64,000 nt of DNA from Bacteroidota bacterium (GCA_025352785.1 JANXSD010000157.1:1-64000); one strand, 5' to 3'; shown: positions 50,221 to 62,083, numbered from the stretch's first letter. Made by a program: numbers and translations. The notes: a model not told the origin generated them from the letters alone.

Positions 50221-51546
50221 TTATACAACTACAGGATTTAATGTGTTCAACTTTTGAATTCGCATCAACAGAATAATACCGATTAGAAAAAACAATGCAA
50301 GCATCACAATTGAATCGCGCATACTTCCTGTAAATTCATTGATATAACCGAAGATAAATGTTCCTAAGACTGTTCCCACTTTATCACACACATCGTAAAA
50401 ACTGAAGTAAGATGCATGATCAATAGTGTCGGGTAATAATTTAGAGTAGGTTGATCTTGATAAAGCTTGAATTCCACCCATTACTAATCCTACTACAGCT
50501 GCTAATCCAATAAACATATTTTGTTCATCCACACCATATTTTTTATTACAGAAGAATGCAGCGATACAAATGAATATCCAAATCACAATTGCAATTCCTA
50601 ATGCACGAATATTTCCAAAACGTTTCGACAAACTACTAAAGAGGTAAGCACCACCAATGGCAACAAATTGAATGATCAGAATAATCATGATGAGAATATC
50701 TGATTTCAATTTTAATTCACTCGTTCCGAAAAGAGTTGCTACGTACATCACAGTTTGTGTTCCCATATTGTAGAAAAAGAAACAGGCGAGGAATCTTTTT
50801 AGTCGTGGCGTATCTTTTAATTCAATCCAAACTTTTCGCAACTCAATATATCCTTTAGAAAAAATATTTCCTTCTGGTTTTCTGTTGTATACATTATCTG
50901 GCAAATTGTTAAAAGTAATTTGTGCAAATCCAAACCACCAAACACCAACTAATAAAAATGATAAACGTGTTGCATATCCACTTTCGATATTTCCATACCA
51001 TTGAGGAAACAGAATCATCGTTAAGCAAAAGATGAGTAACAATGAACTTCCAATATATCCTACTGCAAATCCTTTTGCACTTATACGATCTTGATCTTGA
51101 GGTTCCGCAATTTCTGGTAAGAATGCATTATAGAATACAATACTTCCTGCGTAGCCAATTGCTGCTAATCCCGAACCAAAAACACCAATCCATAATGTAT
51201 CTAAACTAGTAAAGAAATACAACGACGAACAAGATATTGCGCCAAGTGTACTAAAGAAGAACATGAATTTCTTTTTGTGTCCGCCGTAATCTGCCATTGA
51301 TGATAACATCGGTGAAAGCGCTGCAATAATTAAAAAGGCTAAAGAGATAGAATATGTTTGCAATGAATCACTGTTGAATGTTCGTCCAAGAAATACAACA
51401 TCTGAAGAATCACCCTTTTTTGTAATTGCATTAAAATAGATAGGAAACAATGCTGAAGTAATTACTAATGAATAGGCCGAATTTGCCCAGTCGTATATTG
51501 CCCAAGCATTCACTAATTTCTTATTACCCTTTTCTATTTTCCCCAT
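50221..51546 (-). CDS. MFS transporter, UMF1/Atg22-like family
   Basis: 441 aa; AWAIYDWANSAYSLVITSALFPIYF, ~12 TM, QALSRSTYSKLLPD. Confidence 0.9.
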   Translation of the reverse strand: MGKIEKGNKKLVNAWAIYDWANSAYSLVITSALFPIYFNAITKKGDSSDVVFLGRTFNSDSLQTYSISLAFLIIAALSPMLSSMADYGGHKKKFMFFFSTLGAISCSSLYFFTSLDTLWIGVFGSGLAAIGYAGSIVFYNAFLPEIAEPQDQDRISAKGFAVGYIGSSLLLIFCLTMILFPQWYGNIESGYATRLSFLLVGVWWFGFAQITFNNLPDNVYNRKPEGNIFSKGYIELRKVWIELKDTPRLKRFLACFFFYNMGTQTVMYVATLFGTSELKLKSDILIMIILIIQFVAIGGAYLFSSLSKRFGNIRALGIAIVIWIFICIAAFFCNKKYGVDEQNMFIGLAAVVGLVMGGIQALSRSTYSKLLPDTIDHASYFSFYDVCDKVGTVLGTFIFGYINEFTGSMRDSIVMLALFFLIGIILLMRIQKLNTLNPVVV

Positions 51547-51799
51547 ATCGCGAAATACTTGAGAGCCAGTTTAAAATTTAACTAATAATTTTGACTAAGC
51601 TTCTTTTTGACTGCAACTTCGTTGCATTTTCGCTATAATCATTCTATAATGTTTGCAAATCCACTAGCTATCGGATGCCTCGTTTCGTTCAAAAATAAAC
51701 TATAAACACTTTTATAATATACTTTTAAACAGGCTCTAAAATAAATAAAATATAATCGCAAAATCGATTTCGCTTTATTGAAATCTCAACAACAGAAAT

Positions 51800-52516
51800 T
51801 TAAGGAACCCAGCTTATTGTCAAGCGCAAACGCGTTTTATCTTTAACAATATCGGCAGTAGTTGGATATGGATAAGTTGCATAAACGTAATCAGTAATAT
51901 TGAAAGAAACGAAGCCCATGATCTTTTTATCCGGAACACTGGTACTATCGTAATCGTAAATTTCAATTTTTACAGAACCCTCCAAACTTGCTGTTGACAG
52001 CGGCGGAATGATGCTAAAATATCCCGTATCCGTATCATATAAAACATAACTAGGTCGTAAAACAACTCCATTTGGAAATGTAATTTCTGTCATAAGATCG
52101 GGTTTGTCATTTCCTGGATCCCATGTTATGCTTCCTGGCGCATACGGTTCTGTTTCCAAAATCTTTATTGCATTAAGTTGAAATTTACGATAAATAGTAA
52201 CTGGAATCGTTCGTATTTTAGTTCCTGTTCTCGATCCCTTTGTTCCAGAAATTGTAACATTAAAATTTCCATAACGATGATAGATATGATTTACGGAAAA
52301 TCCTATTGCAGTGGTACTATCACCAAAATCCCAAGTCACGGCATCTGCGCTATCTGGGATATATGCCGTAAAATGTACCGTTCCTGGTAAACTTGTCATT
52401 CCAGTGTTACCAGAAATTTTCATATCCACATACAAAGGACTTGGTGCTGCATCTTCGCTCTTTTTACATGACGAAATTACAACTGCTATTGCAAAAATAT
52501 AAAGGAGTTTTTTCAT
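51800..52516 (-). CDS. PKD-domain lipoprotein
   Basis: 238 aa; lipobox AVVISSCKK; PKD motif AVTWDFGDSTTAIGFSVNHIYHRYGNFNVTISG. Confidence 0.82.
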   Translation of the reverse strand: MKKLLYIFAIAVVISSCKKSEDAAPSPLYVDMKISGNTGMTSLPGTVHFTAYIPDSADAVTWDFGDSTTAIGFSVNHIYHRYGNFNVTISGTKGSRTGTKIRTIPVTIYRKFQLNAIKILETEPYAPGSITWDPGNDKPDLMTEITFPNGVVLRPSYVLYDTDTGYFSIIPPLSTASLEGSVKIEIYDYDSTSVPDKKIMGFVSFNITDYVYATYPYPTTADIVKDKTRLRLTISWVP

Positions 52517-52648
52517 GATTTTGAATTTTGAAAATGTAAAATGATAAATGTTGAATTAAATAATAAATTGATTCTTTAATTTACAATTACATGGTAAGAA
52601 AACTAAAGCCGATCAGTACGACCAGCTTTCTAATTTTTTATGTAATGA

Positions 52649-54916
52649 TTATGCACCAACTTGTGAACGAATAATATTCAATGCACCACCTGCTTTAAAC
52701 CACTCGATTTGATTTTCGTTGTAAGTATGATTCACTTTAAATTCTTCACGAGAACCATCACTATGATTCAATGCAATCGTTAATTGAACACCAGGACTGA
52801 ATGTTGTTAATCCAAGAATTTCTAATGTATCATCTTCTTGAATTTTATTGTAATCTTCTTTATTTGTAAATGTAAGTGCGAGCATTCCTTGTTTCTTCAA
52901 ATTCGTTTCGTGAATACGAGCAAATGATTTTACAAGTATCGCACGAACACCTAAGAAACGTGGTTCCATTGCAGCATGTTCACGACTAGATCCTTCACCA
53001 TAATTTTCATCACCTACAACGATGGTACCGATATGCGAAGCTTTGTATGCGCGTTGCACTGCGGGAACTGTATTGTAAGTTCCATCCAATTGATTTTTTA
53101 CACTATCTGTTTTTTCATTAAAAATATTTAGCGCACCAATTAACATGTTGTTGCTAATGTTATCTAAATGTCCGCGGTATTTTAACCATGGACCAGCCAT
53201 TGAAATATGATCGGTCGTACATTTACCTTTTACCTTAATCAATAAACGTAATCCTTTCAAATCAATTCCTTCCCATGCAGCAAATGGATCTAATAATTGC
53301 AAACGATCTGATGTTGGACTCACTGCGATGGTAACATTACTTCCATCAACAGCTGGAGCTTGATATCCTGCATCTTCAACAGCGAAACCTTTAGGAGGCA
53401 TTTCTAATCCACTAGGCTCATCAAGTTTCACTTTCTCACCTTTTGCGTTTGTTAACGAATCGGTAATTGGATTAAAAGTTAAATCACCAGCGATAGCAAG
53501 AGCAGTAACAATTTCAGGAGAGGCGACGAATGCATGTGTATTTGGATTTCCATCATTACGTTTCGCGAAGTTGCGATTGAAAGAAGTGATGATAGAATTT
53601 TTGCGAGTAGGATCAGAAGTATGACGCGCCCATTGTCCGATGCATGGACCGCACGCGTTGGCAAGCACCATTCCGCCCATGTCTTCAAATATTTTTAAGA
53701 AGCCATCGCGCTCAACAGTGTAGCGCACTAACTCAGAACCAGGAGTAATTGTATATTCACTCTTTGCTTTTAGCCCTTTATCAACAGCTTGTTTTGCAAG
53801 AGAAGCAGCACGAGAAATATCTTCGTAAGATGAATTTGTACAAGAACCAATCAATCCAACTTCTAATTGTGCTGGCCATCCATTTTCTTTAACAGCAGCA
53901 GCAAATTTACTTAGTGGCCAAGCCAAATCTGGAGTAAATGGTCCGTTGATATGAGGTTCTAATTCATCTAAATTAATTTCAACAACCTGATCAAAATATT
54001 TTGAAGGGTTTGCATACACATCATCATCCGCACGAAGCGACGAACGAATACCATCCGCTAAATCAGCAACAGCGGCACGACTTGTTCCACGCAAGTATTC
54101 ACCCATTTTATCATCGTAACCGAAGATAGAAGTCGTAGCACCAATCTCAGCACCCATGTTACAAATAGTACCTTTACCAGTACACGAAAGGCTATCCGCA
54201 CCTTCGCCGAAATATTCAACAATTGCATCGGTACCACCTTTTACAGTGAGGATACCCGCAACTTTAAGGATAATATCTTTTGCAGATGTCCAGCCGCTAA
54301 GTTTTCCTGTGAGTTTCACACCGATAACGCGAGGGAATTTTAACTCCCACACAAGACCAGCCATCACATCACAAGCATCGGCACCACCAACACCGATAGC
54401 AACCATTCCGAGACCGCCGGCATTCACTGTATGACTATCCGTTCCGATCATCAACCCACCTGGAAAAGCATAATTTTCGAGAATCACTTGATGAATAATT
54501 CCTGCACCTGGTTTCCAGAAACCGATTCCGTATTTGTTCGATACAGAAGAGAGAAAATCGAATACTTCTTTATTTTTATCGAGGGCTTTCGCAAGATCTG
54601 CGGTTGCGCCTGTTTCGGCTTGGATGAGATGATCGCAATGCACGGTACTGGGAACAGCAACCTTCGGACGACCAGCCTGCATAAATTGCAGGAGTGCCAT
54701 TTGTGCGGTTGCATCCTGCATAGCTACACGATCAGGATTGAAATCCACGTAGCTTTTCCCTCGCTCAAAAGAAGTTCCTGGTATTGCTCCACTAAGGTGG
54801 GAATACAGGATTTTCTCTGTTAGCGTCATCGGACGATTGAGCAGTTTGCGTGCATTTTCAATTTTTGCCGGAATAGTTGCGTATACCGTCTTGATCATGT
54901 CTAGGTCGAACACCAT
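52649..54916 (-). CDS. Aconitate hydratase
   Basis: 755 aa; [94 protein letters not shown]. Confidence 0.97.
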   Translation of the reverse strand: MVFDLDMIKTVYATIPAKIENARKLLNRPMTLTEKILYSHLSGAIPGTSFERGKSYVDFNPDRVAMQDATAQMALLQFMQAGRPKVAVPSTVHCDHLIQAETGATADLAKALDKNKEVFDFLSSVSNKYGIGFWKPGAGIIHQVILENYAFPGGLMIGTDSHTVNAGGLGMVAIGVGGADACDVMAGLVWELKFPRVIGVKLTGKLSGWTSAKDIILKVAGILTVKGGTDAIVEYFGEGADSLSCTGKGTICNMGAEIGATTSIFGYDDKMGEYLRGTSRAAVADLADGIRSSLRADDDVYANPSKYFDQVVEINLDELEPHINGPFTPDLAWPLSKFAAAVKENGWPAQLEVGLIGSCTNSSYEDISRAASLAKQAVDKGLKAKSEYTITPGSELVRYTVERDGFLKIFEDMGGMVLANACGPCIGQWARHTSDPTRKNSIITSFNRNFAKRNDGNPNTHAFVASPEIVTALAIAGDLTFNPITDSLTNAKGEKVKLDEPSGLEMPPKGFAVEDAGYQAPAVDGSNVTIAVSPTSDRLQLLDPFAAWEGIDLKGLRLLIKVKGKCTTDHISMAGPWLKYRGHLDNISNNMLIGALNIFNEKTDSVKNQLDGTYNTVPAVQRAYKASHIGTIVVGDENYGEGSSREHAAMEPRFLGVRAILVKSFARIHETNLKKQGMLALTFTNKEDYNKIQEDDTLEILGLTTFSPGVQLTIALNHSDGSREEFKVNHTYNENQIEWFKAGGALNIIRSQVGA

Positions 54917-55224
54917 TTTTTAATGCGGATTTAAGAGTAAAGAATTCAAAATTCAGAAGAGCATCCCCTTGCGAGAATCATTCGGCGAAGGTAAGAAAAA
55001 TGGTTTGTTTTATCGAAGAATTACGACTGTATTATAAAGAAAGAATTTAAGATTTTTTGATTCTGGATTTCCATTGGCTAAATTGATTTTTAGATGGATT
55101 TAATTGATTTGATATTATGCATTTGTTAATGCACATCAATAATGATTGCAAAAATCAAATAATTCAAATTAATTATTCTATATTTGATAAGCTAAAACAC
55201 TTTAGGGAAATTAAATTTTAATCT

Positions 55225-58152
55225 ATGAAAAATACACTTTACACTAAAAAACACTTTCGTTATTTGATCATTGTATTGATGATTTTATTAAATGTATTTT
55301 CAAATCAAAGTAAAGCGCAATTGGTGTTGGTGCCAGATAGTAATTTTAGAAATGCTCTGATTGTACAAGGGTTTGGAAGTTGTTTTACTGGAAGCTATAT
55401 TGATTCAACTTGCGCATTAGTACAAAATTGCACCAAACTTGATCTAAGTAATAATACTATTGCAGATTTAATTGGGATTGAATCGTTTCATAACCTTGAC
55501 ACTTTAAATGTTTCAGGCAATAACCTAACAATTATATTAAGCTTACCGGATTCTTTAAAACATTTAGATTGTACCTATAATTACATTACGACTTTACCTA
55601 CATTACCAATATCGTTAATTAGTTTAGGATGTTCCAATAATCAAATATCGAATTTACCTTCATTACCAGCATCTCTGACTTCGTTATTTTGCGAAGTAAA
55701 CCAATTAACAAATATTAGTTCATTACCAAATCTTACGCAATTATATTGCTCCTTTAATCAACTTACTTCACTCCCTACATTACCACATAACTTAGTTGAT
55801 CTTGTTTGTTCTGATAATCAACTATCGCAATTACCTACTCTTCCTGATACTCTGTTTTATTTAAATTGCTCGAACAATGTAATTACAAGCCTTCCCAATT
55901 TGCCATTTGATTTACAATTTATTACGTGCAACAATAACCAACTTATTAATTTACCACCGCTGCCACTTTTTTTACGAGATTTAAATTGTAGCCATAATAA
56001 TTTAATTAGCCTTCAAGCTTTTCCAACATTCGGCACTTTTCAAAACTTAACTTGTAGCTATAATCAGTTAACCAATATACCTGCATTACCAAACTATTTT
56101 TCCGAATTAGACTGCTCTCATAACCAACTTCTTTCGATAAATAATTTACCGAACACGATGGATTTTATAAATTGCAGTTACAATCAATTAACTTCAATAC
56201 CAGATTTACCAGATTTACTAGGAACATTTGACTGTAGTAACAATCCAAATCTTGCTTGCCTTCCAAAATTAAAGACGATTAATACATTAAATTTCACAAG
56301 TACGAATGTAACTTGTTTATCAAATTATGGAACGGTACTAACAAGTAGCCCGGCTCTAAGTTCAATTTCTCTCTGCGACTTTTTCAACCCATATTCTTGC
56401 AATACAAATTGGAATATTTCAGGTAAAACATATTTCGATGTTGATACAAATTGTGTATTTAACAATATTGACTTCAATGAAAAATATATAAAAATAAAAT
56501 TATTCAGAAATGGGACCTTAGTTCAACAAGCACTATCTGGTGGAGAAGGTTATTATTCACTTGACACAGATAGCCTTGGGATTTACCAAACAGAAATAGA
56601 CACTTCTAATTTTCCATTAAGTATAAGATGTCCAATTTCATACGTATTCTCCGATACATTAACTATAAGTGATTCTTTAAAATACAATAGAGATTTTTCA
56701 TTGAATTGCAAAGATGGTTTTGATTTATCCGTGTGGGGTATGCATGCTATTGGTTTTATACCAGCAAGACAAGTAACAGTCAATGTAAATGCCGGAGATT
56801 ATTCAAACATGTTTGGAGCACATTGCGCGAATGGAATTTCAGGATTAATTACAATTGTTTTTAATGGTGCAGTGAGTTATGTTGGTCCAGCGATTGGTGC
56901 GTTAACGCCAACAAATATTAATGGAGATACGTTAACTTATGTTGTTGCTGATTTTGGAAGCATTAATTATGCTACTGATTTTAATTTTATTTTGGCTGTT
57001 GATACATTTGCAATCTTAGGTTCGCAAATTTGCATTTCTGCTGGGATTTCTCCAACACTTGATAATAATCCTTCAAATAATTTTATATCTCAATGCTTTC
57101 CAGTTCGTGTTAGTTGTGATCCAAATGAAAAAACTGCAAATCCGCAAAATACATTTGATATCAATGGAGACAGATGGTTAACGTACACAATCGATTTTCA
57201 AAATACAGGAACTGCTCCTGCAGAATATATTTACATCACCGATACATTGGATGCTAATTTAGATTGGTCTACTATTCAATTATTAACATATAGTCATCAG
57301 CCTTATGTGCAAATATTAAATGGCGGAATTGCCAAATTTAGTTTTCCAAATATTAATTTATCTGATTCAGTTTCTAACGAACCGCAAAGTCATGGTTATA
57401 TTCAGTATAAAATAAAAGCAAAAGACAGTTTAGCTGCAGGAATACAAATTTCAAATACTGCAAATATTTATTTTGATTACAATGCTCCAGTAATTACGAA
57501 TACTGTTACTAATTCAGCTATTAATTGCGGGCAAAATATCCAAAGCAGTTCAGCTACAATTTGTGATGGTGAAACGTATAATTTCAATGGTTTAATTTTA
57601 GCAGCAACTGGAAATTATTTGCAAAAATTTATTTCGAATACAGGATGTGATTCGATAGTAATTCTAACGCTTCATGTTGATCAAATTAATGCAACTGTAG
57701 CGCAATTACAAGACACCTTATTAGCATCCACAAGTAATGCGACTTATCAATGGATTAATTGTACAACAGGAAATATTATTGCTGGTGCAACTTCACAAAA
57801 TTTTACACCCATAATATCTGGCAACTATGCTGTAATTATTTCCTCAGGCAATTGCACGGATACTTCATCTTGTCATTATTTAAGTTTAACTGGTATTAAT
57901 GAAAATTATGCAAGTGAAATTTTAATTTCTCCAAATCCATCCAATAACGAATTTATAGTTTATTGTCCGCAGCAATTAATTGGCAAACAAGTAAGCGTAA
58001 ATATTTATGATGCTTATGGTAAGTTAGTTGATGAAAGAAAATTGAATTCTAAAAACACTATTCTTAAAGCTAGTAGCTGGGCGAAGGGAATTTATTTTAT
58101 GCAGTTGAAAAATGAAGGAAGCATTATTGTAAGAAAGTTGGTAAAGAATTAA
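55225..58152 (+). CDS. Secreted leucine-rich-repeat protein with conserved-repeat (DUF7619/DUF11-like) domain and T9SS C-terminal sorting tail
   Basis: 975 aa; signal peptide; ~12 LRRs of ~20 aa (LPxLPxxLxxLxCSxNQLT); SCDPNEKTANPQ...; tail EILISPNPSNNEFIVYCP...GIYFMQLKNEGSIIVRKLVKN. Confidence 0.9.
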   Translation: MKNTLYTKKHFRYLIIVLMILLNVFSNQSKAQLVLVPDSNFRNALIVQGFGSCFTGSYIDSTCALVQNCTKLDLSNNTIADLIGIESFHNLDTLNVSGNNLTIILSLPDSLKHLDCTYNYITTLPTLPISLISLGCSNNQISNLPSLPASLTSLFCEVNQLTNISSLPNLTQLYCSFNQLTSLPTLPHNLVDLVCSDNQLSQLPTLPDTLFYLNCSNNVITSLPNLPFDLQFITCNNNQLINLPPLPLFLRDLNCSHNNLISLQAFPTFGTFQNLTCSYNQLTNIPALPNYFSELDCSHNQLLSINNLPNTMDFINCSYNQLTSIPDLPDLLGTFDCSNNPNLACLPKLKTINTLNFTSTNVTCLSNYGTVLTSSPALSSISLCDFFNPYSCNTNWNISGKTYFDVDTNCVFNNIDFNEKYIKIKLFRNGTLVQQALSGGEGYYSLDTDSLGIYQTEIDTSNFPLSIRCPISYVFSDTLTISDSLKYNRDFSLNCKDGFDLSVWGMHAIGFIPARQVTVNVNAGDYSNMFGAHCANGISGLITIVFNGAVSYVGPAIGALTPTNINGDTLTYVVADFGSINYATDFNFILAVDTFAILGSQICISAGISPTLDNNPSNNFISQCFPVRVSCDPNEKTANPQNTFDINGDRWLTYTIDFQNTGTAPAEYIYITDTLDANLDWSTIQLLTYSHQPYVQILNGGIAKFSFPNINLSDSVSNEPQSHGYIQYKIKAKDSLAAGIQISNTANIYFDYNAPVITNTVTNSAINCGQNIQSSSATICDGETYNFNGLILAATGNYLQKFISNTGCDSIVILTLHVDQINATVAQLQDTLLASTSNATYQWINCTTGNIIAGATSQNFTPIISGNYAVIISSGNCTDTSSCHYLSLTGINENYASEILISPNPSNNEFIVYCPQQLIGKQVSVNIYDAYGKLVDERKLNSKNTILKASSWAKGIYFMQLKNEGSIIVRKLVKN

Positions 58153-58157
58153 AAATC

Positions 58158-58201
58158 AAAAAAAAATCCGATCCGGAACAAATCCGAATCGGATTTTTTT
58201 T
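58158..58201. terminator. Bidirectional terminator between convergent genes
   Basis: aaaaaaaatccgat ... atcggatttttttt flanked by A- and T-runs. Confidence 0.88.
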
Positions 58202-58215
58202 CTAGTCTAAAGAAA

Positions 58216-59070
58216 TTATTTTACTCCACCAGGCTTAGCATCTTCAAAATTTTTCTTGATAAATACCAATGCTTTCGCATGTGCATCCTCGGCCGAAACT
58301 TTATCGTATTTTGGATTACTTGGATTCGCAAATGCATGATCAGCTTCGTACTTATAAACTGTTAACGACTTATTCAATTCTTTCATCTGCTTATCGAATT
58401 TAGCAACAACTTCTTTATTGATCCATTGATCTTTATTCGCAAATATTCCTAAAACGGGAGCTTGCAATTTAGAGAGTTTGTCTTTATCAGTTTCGGGCAT
58501 ACCATAATACATCACACATCCCACACACTGCGGACCAGCCATCAATGCTGCTTGCATACTCCAGCCACCACCAAAACACCATCCAAGAGTTTGCAACTTA
58601 CCGAACTTCCCCGAATAATCAATAGCCGCACTTATGATTGCACGTGCGCGATCTTCCTTCATTTCTTTCATGAATTTCGCCGCATCTTCTGGTGTTGTAG
58701 CAACGTTTCCATCGTATAAATCCAATGCTATTACAGTGAATCCTGTCTCAGAATGTACCCTTTCTGCTTCACGTTTTATATAATCATTCAATCCCCACCA
58801 TTCGTGAAACATTAAAATCACTTTGCCCAAACTGTTACCAGATTTAACCTCGAAAACCTTCGCTTCCTTTCCATCTGGACATTTTATATTCACCATTTTA
58901 CCAATGGTGGGTACATAATCCAAAGGCGCTGGAGCTAAATGCGAAGCCACAAAACTCGGGTCGTTACTCAAGTTTGCGAATGTGGACGATGATGATTTAG
59001 AACAACACGAATGTTGAGCGTAAGCTTGAACGCTTAAAAAGAAACTTAAGAACAGGATAATTTTTTTCAT
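58216..59070 (-). CDS. Dienelactone hydrolase family protein, secreted
   Basis: 284 aa; signal peptide; FHEWWGLNDYIKREAERV, LGWCFGGGWSMQAAL nucleophile-Cys motif, YEADHAFANPSNPKYD. Confidence 0.92.
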   Translation of the reverse strand: MKKIILFLSFFLSVQAYAQHSCCSKSSSSTFANLSNDPSFVASHLAPAPLDYVPTIGKMVNIKCPDGKEAKVFEVKSGNSLGKVILMFHEWWGLNDYIKREAERVHSETGFTVIALDLYDGNVATTPEDAAKFMKEMKEDRARAIISAAIDYSGKFGKLQTLGWCFGGGWSMQAALMAGPQCVGCVMYYGMPETDKDKLSKLQAPVLGIFANKDQWINKEVVAKFDKQMKELNKSLTVYKYEADHAFANPSNPKYDKVSAEDAHAKALVFIKKNFEDAKPGGVK

Positions 59071-59315
59071 GATGGGTTATTTTTTCAAATGTATTTGGTT
59101 TTTTCGTTGTAATTGCACCTCATTAACAGAATACCGAAAAAAAAGTTTAACACTAAATATTTGTTTCGTCAATTGTTAGAGTTAGAACAAGATTTTAAGA
59201 GGAGAATTCTATAAAACAGTCAATTTTATGTAATTTTTGAAACAATACTAATTTGGAGTAATTTTTTAACAATTTTTTCCTAATTTCGGCTACCTTTTAT
59301 ACACAAAACAAAATT

Positions 59316-59729
59316 ATGAATTACTGGCTTATTAAGTCAGAGCCTTTCAAATATTCTTGGGATCAATTTGAAATGGATGGCGTTGCGCACTGGGATGGTG
59401 TTCGCAATTACGCTGCTCGAAATAATCTGCGCTCGATGAAAAAAGGCGATTTAGTATTATTTTATCATAGCAACGAAGGTCTTGAAATAGTTGGCATTGC
59501 CAAAGTTATTAAAGAGCATTATCAAGATCCAACAACTGATAATGTCAATTGGCTTGCCGTAGATTTTAAGCCCTACAAAAAGTTAAAATATCCTGTCACA
59601 TTACGTGAGGTGAAAGCTGATAAACAACTTTCCGAAATTCAACTAGTGAAATTAAGTCGACTATCAGTAGCAGTAATAAAACCTGAAGAGTTTGATAGAG
59701 TACTCGAACTAAGTACTAAAAAACATTAA
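59316..59729 (+). CDS. EVE domain-containing protein
   Basis: 137 aa; NYWLIKSEPFKYSWDQFEMDGVAHWDGVRNYAARNNLRSMKKGDLVLFYHSNEGLEIVGIAKV. Confidence 0.93.
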   Translation: MNYWLIKSEPFKYSWDQFEMDGVAHWDGVRNYAARNNLRSMKKGDLVLFYHSNEGLEIVGIAKVIKEHYQDPTTDNVNWLAVDFKPYKKLKYPVTLREVKADKQLSEIQLVKLSRLSVAVIKPEEFDRVLELSTKKH

Positions 59730-59770
59730 TTACATTTTATTTATCTTCAATAAATTTGACGAATTCATTT

Positions 59771-62083
59771 ATGCAGAAACATTTACGACTAATTATTATT
59801 TTTTTTTATGTTTCGTTTTCGCTTCATGCACAGACACCTCTTACAACAGGAAGTGTTCATGGATTTGTTTATGAAAAAGAATCAGGAGAACCAGCAGTAT
59901 TTACAACCATTTATTTGAAAGGAACAAAGTTCGGAACATCGTCGGATGTAAATGGCTTTTACACCATCTCAAGAATTCCTCCTGGAACTTATTTGTTAAG
60001 TGTGACAACTGTTGGGTATGATACGTTACAATCAGAAATTACAATAAAAGCAGATCAAGTTATAAGCAAACAACTTTATCTTAATAAGTCAATTATTAAT
60101 TTAAAGACAATTGAAATTTCTGCAGAGAAAGATGCTCAAAGAAGTGAAGTGAGAACTTCTGTTACGAAAATTACACCTAAGGATATTAAATCAGTGCCTT
60201 CCATTGGTGGCGAACCAGATCTTGCACAATATTTACAAGTTTTACCTGGAGTAGTTTTCAGTGGAGATCAAGGAGGGCAACTTTATATTAGAGGAGGAAC
60301 ACCTGTAATGAATAAAGTTTTATTGGACGGAATGATCATTTATAATCCCTTTCATTCCATCGGATTATTTTCTGTTTTTGATACGGATGTTATTCGCAAT
60401 GCCGATGTTTATACTGGAGGATTTAGTGCAAAATATGGAGATCGGATTGGATCGGTAATGGATATTACAACGCGTGATGGAAACAAAAAACGCTATTCAG
60501 GAAAAATTTCAGCAAGTACTTTTGATGCAAAAGTTTTGTTGGAAGGTCCAATTATCAAACAAAAATCTGAAGGTAAAGGAAGCGCATCTTTTGTGGTATC
60601 TTATAAAAATTCTTATCTAGATCAGTCATCAAAAACGTTGTATAAAAATGCAAGTCAAGATGGATTGCCGTATAGTTTTAAAGATCTCTATGGAAAAATT
60701 TCCTTCAACGGACAGAATGGTAGCAAGTTAAATTTATTTGGCTTTAACTTTAAAGATAATGCAAATTATCGCAACATTGCAAAGATAGATTGGTTATCAA
60801 AAGGCTTTGGTGCAAACTTTATTCTAGTTCCAGGTGGATCATCAACATTGATTGATGGTGTATTTGCTTTTTCACAATATTCGATCGAACAGAAGGAAGC
60901 AAATGATGCACCTCGCACAAGTGATGTGAATGGATTTAACATGGATATGAATTTTACGAATTTTATTAACCGTGATGAATTCAAATATGGATTTGAAGTA
61001 GAAGGATTTCGAACAGCTTATGCTGCTTCAACTATTACTGGTTTGAAAAATGAACAAATTGAAAACACCACGGAGTTTGGTGCATTTTTCAAGTATAGAA
61101 TCACTAGAGATAAAATTGTTATTGACCCCAGTTTGCGTTTACAATATTATGCTTCACTCGCTGAATTTTCTCCCGAACCTCGTTTAGGAATTAAGTGGAA
61201 TGTGAATGATAAATTAAGATTCAAATTTGGTGCTGGATTGTATTCGCAAAATCTAATTGCAACGAGTTCTGATCGCGATGTTGTAAATTTATTTTATGGA
61301 TTTATTTCTGGCCCTGATGATTTACCTAAAGAGTTTAATGGTAAATCCGTTACCTCGAAACTTCAAAAAGCTAGAGATATTGTTATCGGTACAGAAATAG
61401 ATTTACTACCACACCTCGACCTAAATGTTGAAGCTTATTATAAAAAATTTACCCAACTAACGAATATAAATCGAGATAAAATTTATCCTGATAATGGAGA
61501 ATACGATAATCAACCTGACTATCTTGTTAAATCTTATATTGTGGAAACGGGTGATGCAAAAGGTGCTGATTTTGTTTTGAAGTATGAATTAAAAAGAATT
61601 TATTTCTGGGCAGTATATTCACTTGGATATGTGAATCGTTATGATGGAATCAGAACGTATACTCCACATTTCGACAGGCGACATAATATAAATTTAGTAG
61701 GTTCCTATACATTAGGGAAAAAATTGGATTGGGTTATAAATGCTCGATGGAATTATGGTTCTGGATTTCCATTTACAAAAACAGCAGGTTTTTACGAATA
61801 CCTTAATTTCGCCAATGGATTGTACACTAATGTTACGCAAGATAATGGGTATTTAGGAATTGCGTATGGTGATTTGAATCAAGGACGATTACCAGATTAC
61901 CACCGATTAGATATCAGTTTGAAGAAGACATTCGCCATTGGCAAGAATTCGAATTTTGAAATAAATGGCAGTATCATCAACGTTTATAATCGAAAAAATA
62001 TTTTCTACTTTGACAGAGTACGCTTTAAACGAATAAACCAATTACCAACGATTTATTCGATAGGCGTAAATTTAACTTTCTAA
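59771..62083 (+). CDS. TonB-dependent receptor with N-terminal carboxypeptidase-regulatory-like domain
   Basis: ~770 aa; signal peptide, GSVHGFVYEKESGEPAVFTTIYLKGTKFGTSSDVNGFYTISRIPPGTYLLSVTTVGYD, plug QVLPGVVFSGDQGGQLYIRGGTPVMNKVLLDGMIIYNPFH. Confidence 0.93.
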   Translation: MQKHLRLIIIFFYVSFSLHAQTPLTTGSVHGFVYEKESGEPAVFTTIYLKGTKFGTSSDVNGFYTISRIPPGTYLLSVTTVGYDTLQSEITIKADQVISKQLYLNKSIINLKTIEISAEKDAQRSEVRTSVTKITPKDIKSVPSIGGEPDLAQYLQVLPGVVFSGDQGGQLYIRGGTPVMNKVLLDGMIIYNPFHSIGLFSVFDTDVIRNADVYTGGFSAKYGDRIGSVMDITTRDGNKKRYSGKISASTFDAKVLLEGPIIKQKSEGKGSASFVVSYKNSYLDQSSKTLYKNASQDGLPYSFKDLYGKISFNGQNGSKLNLFGFNFKDNANYRNIAKIDWLSKGFGANFILVPGGSSTLIDGVFAFSQYSIEQKEANDAPRTSDVNGFNMDMNFTNFINRDEFKYGFEVEGFRTAYAASTITGLKNEQIENTTEFGAFFKYRITRDKIVIDPSLRLQYYASLAEFSPEPRLGIKWNVNDKLRFKFGAGLYSQNLIATSSDRDVVNLFYGFISGPDDLPKEFNGKSVTSKLQKARDIVIGTEIDLLPHLDLNVEAYYKKFTQLTNINRDKIYPDNGEYDNQPDYLVKSYIVETGDAKGADFVLKYELKRIYFWAVYSLGYVNRYDGIRTYTPHFDRRHNINLVGSYTLGKKLDWVINARWNYGSGFPFTKTAGFYEYLNFANGLYTNVTQDNGYLGIAYGDLNQGRLPDYHRLDISLKKTFAIGKNSNFEINGSIINVYNRKNIFYFDRVRFKRINQLPTIYSIGVNLTF

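Noticed and set aside
59316-59729. EVE-domain protein as part of a modification-dependent defence system
   Set aside because: Standalone EVE proteins are widespread; no nuclease, McrBC or methyltransferase gene is adjacent.
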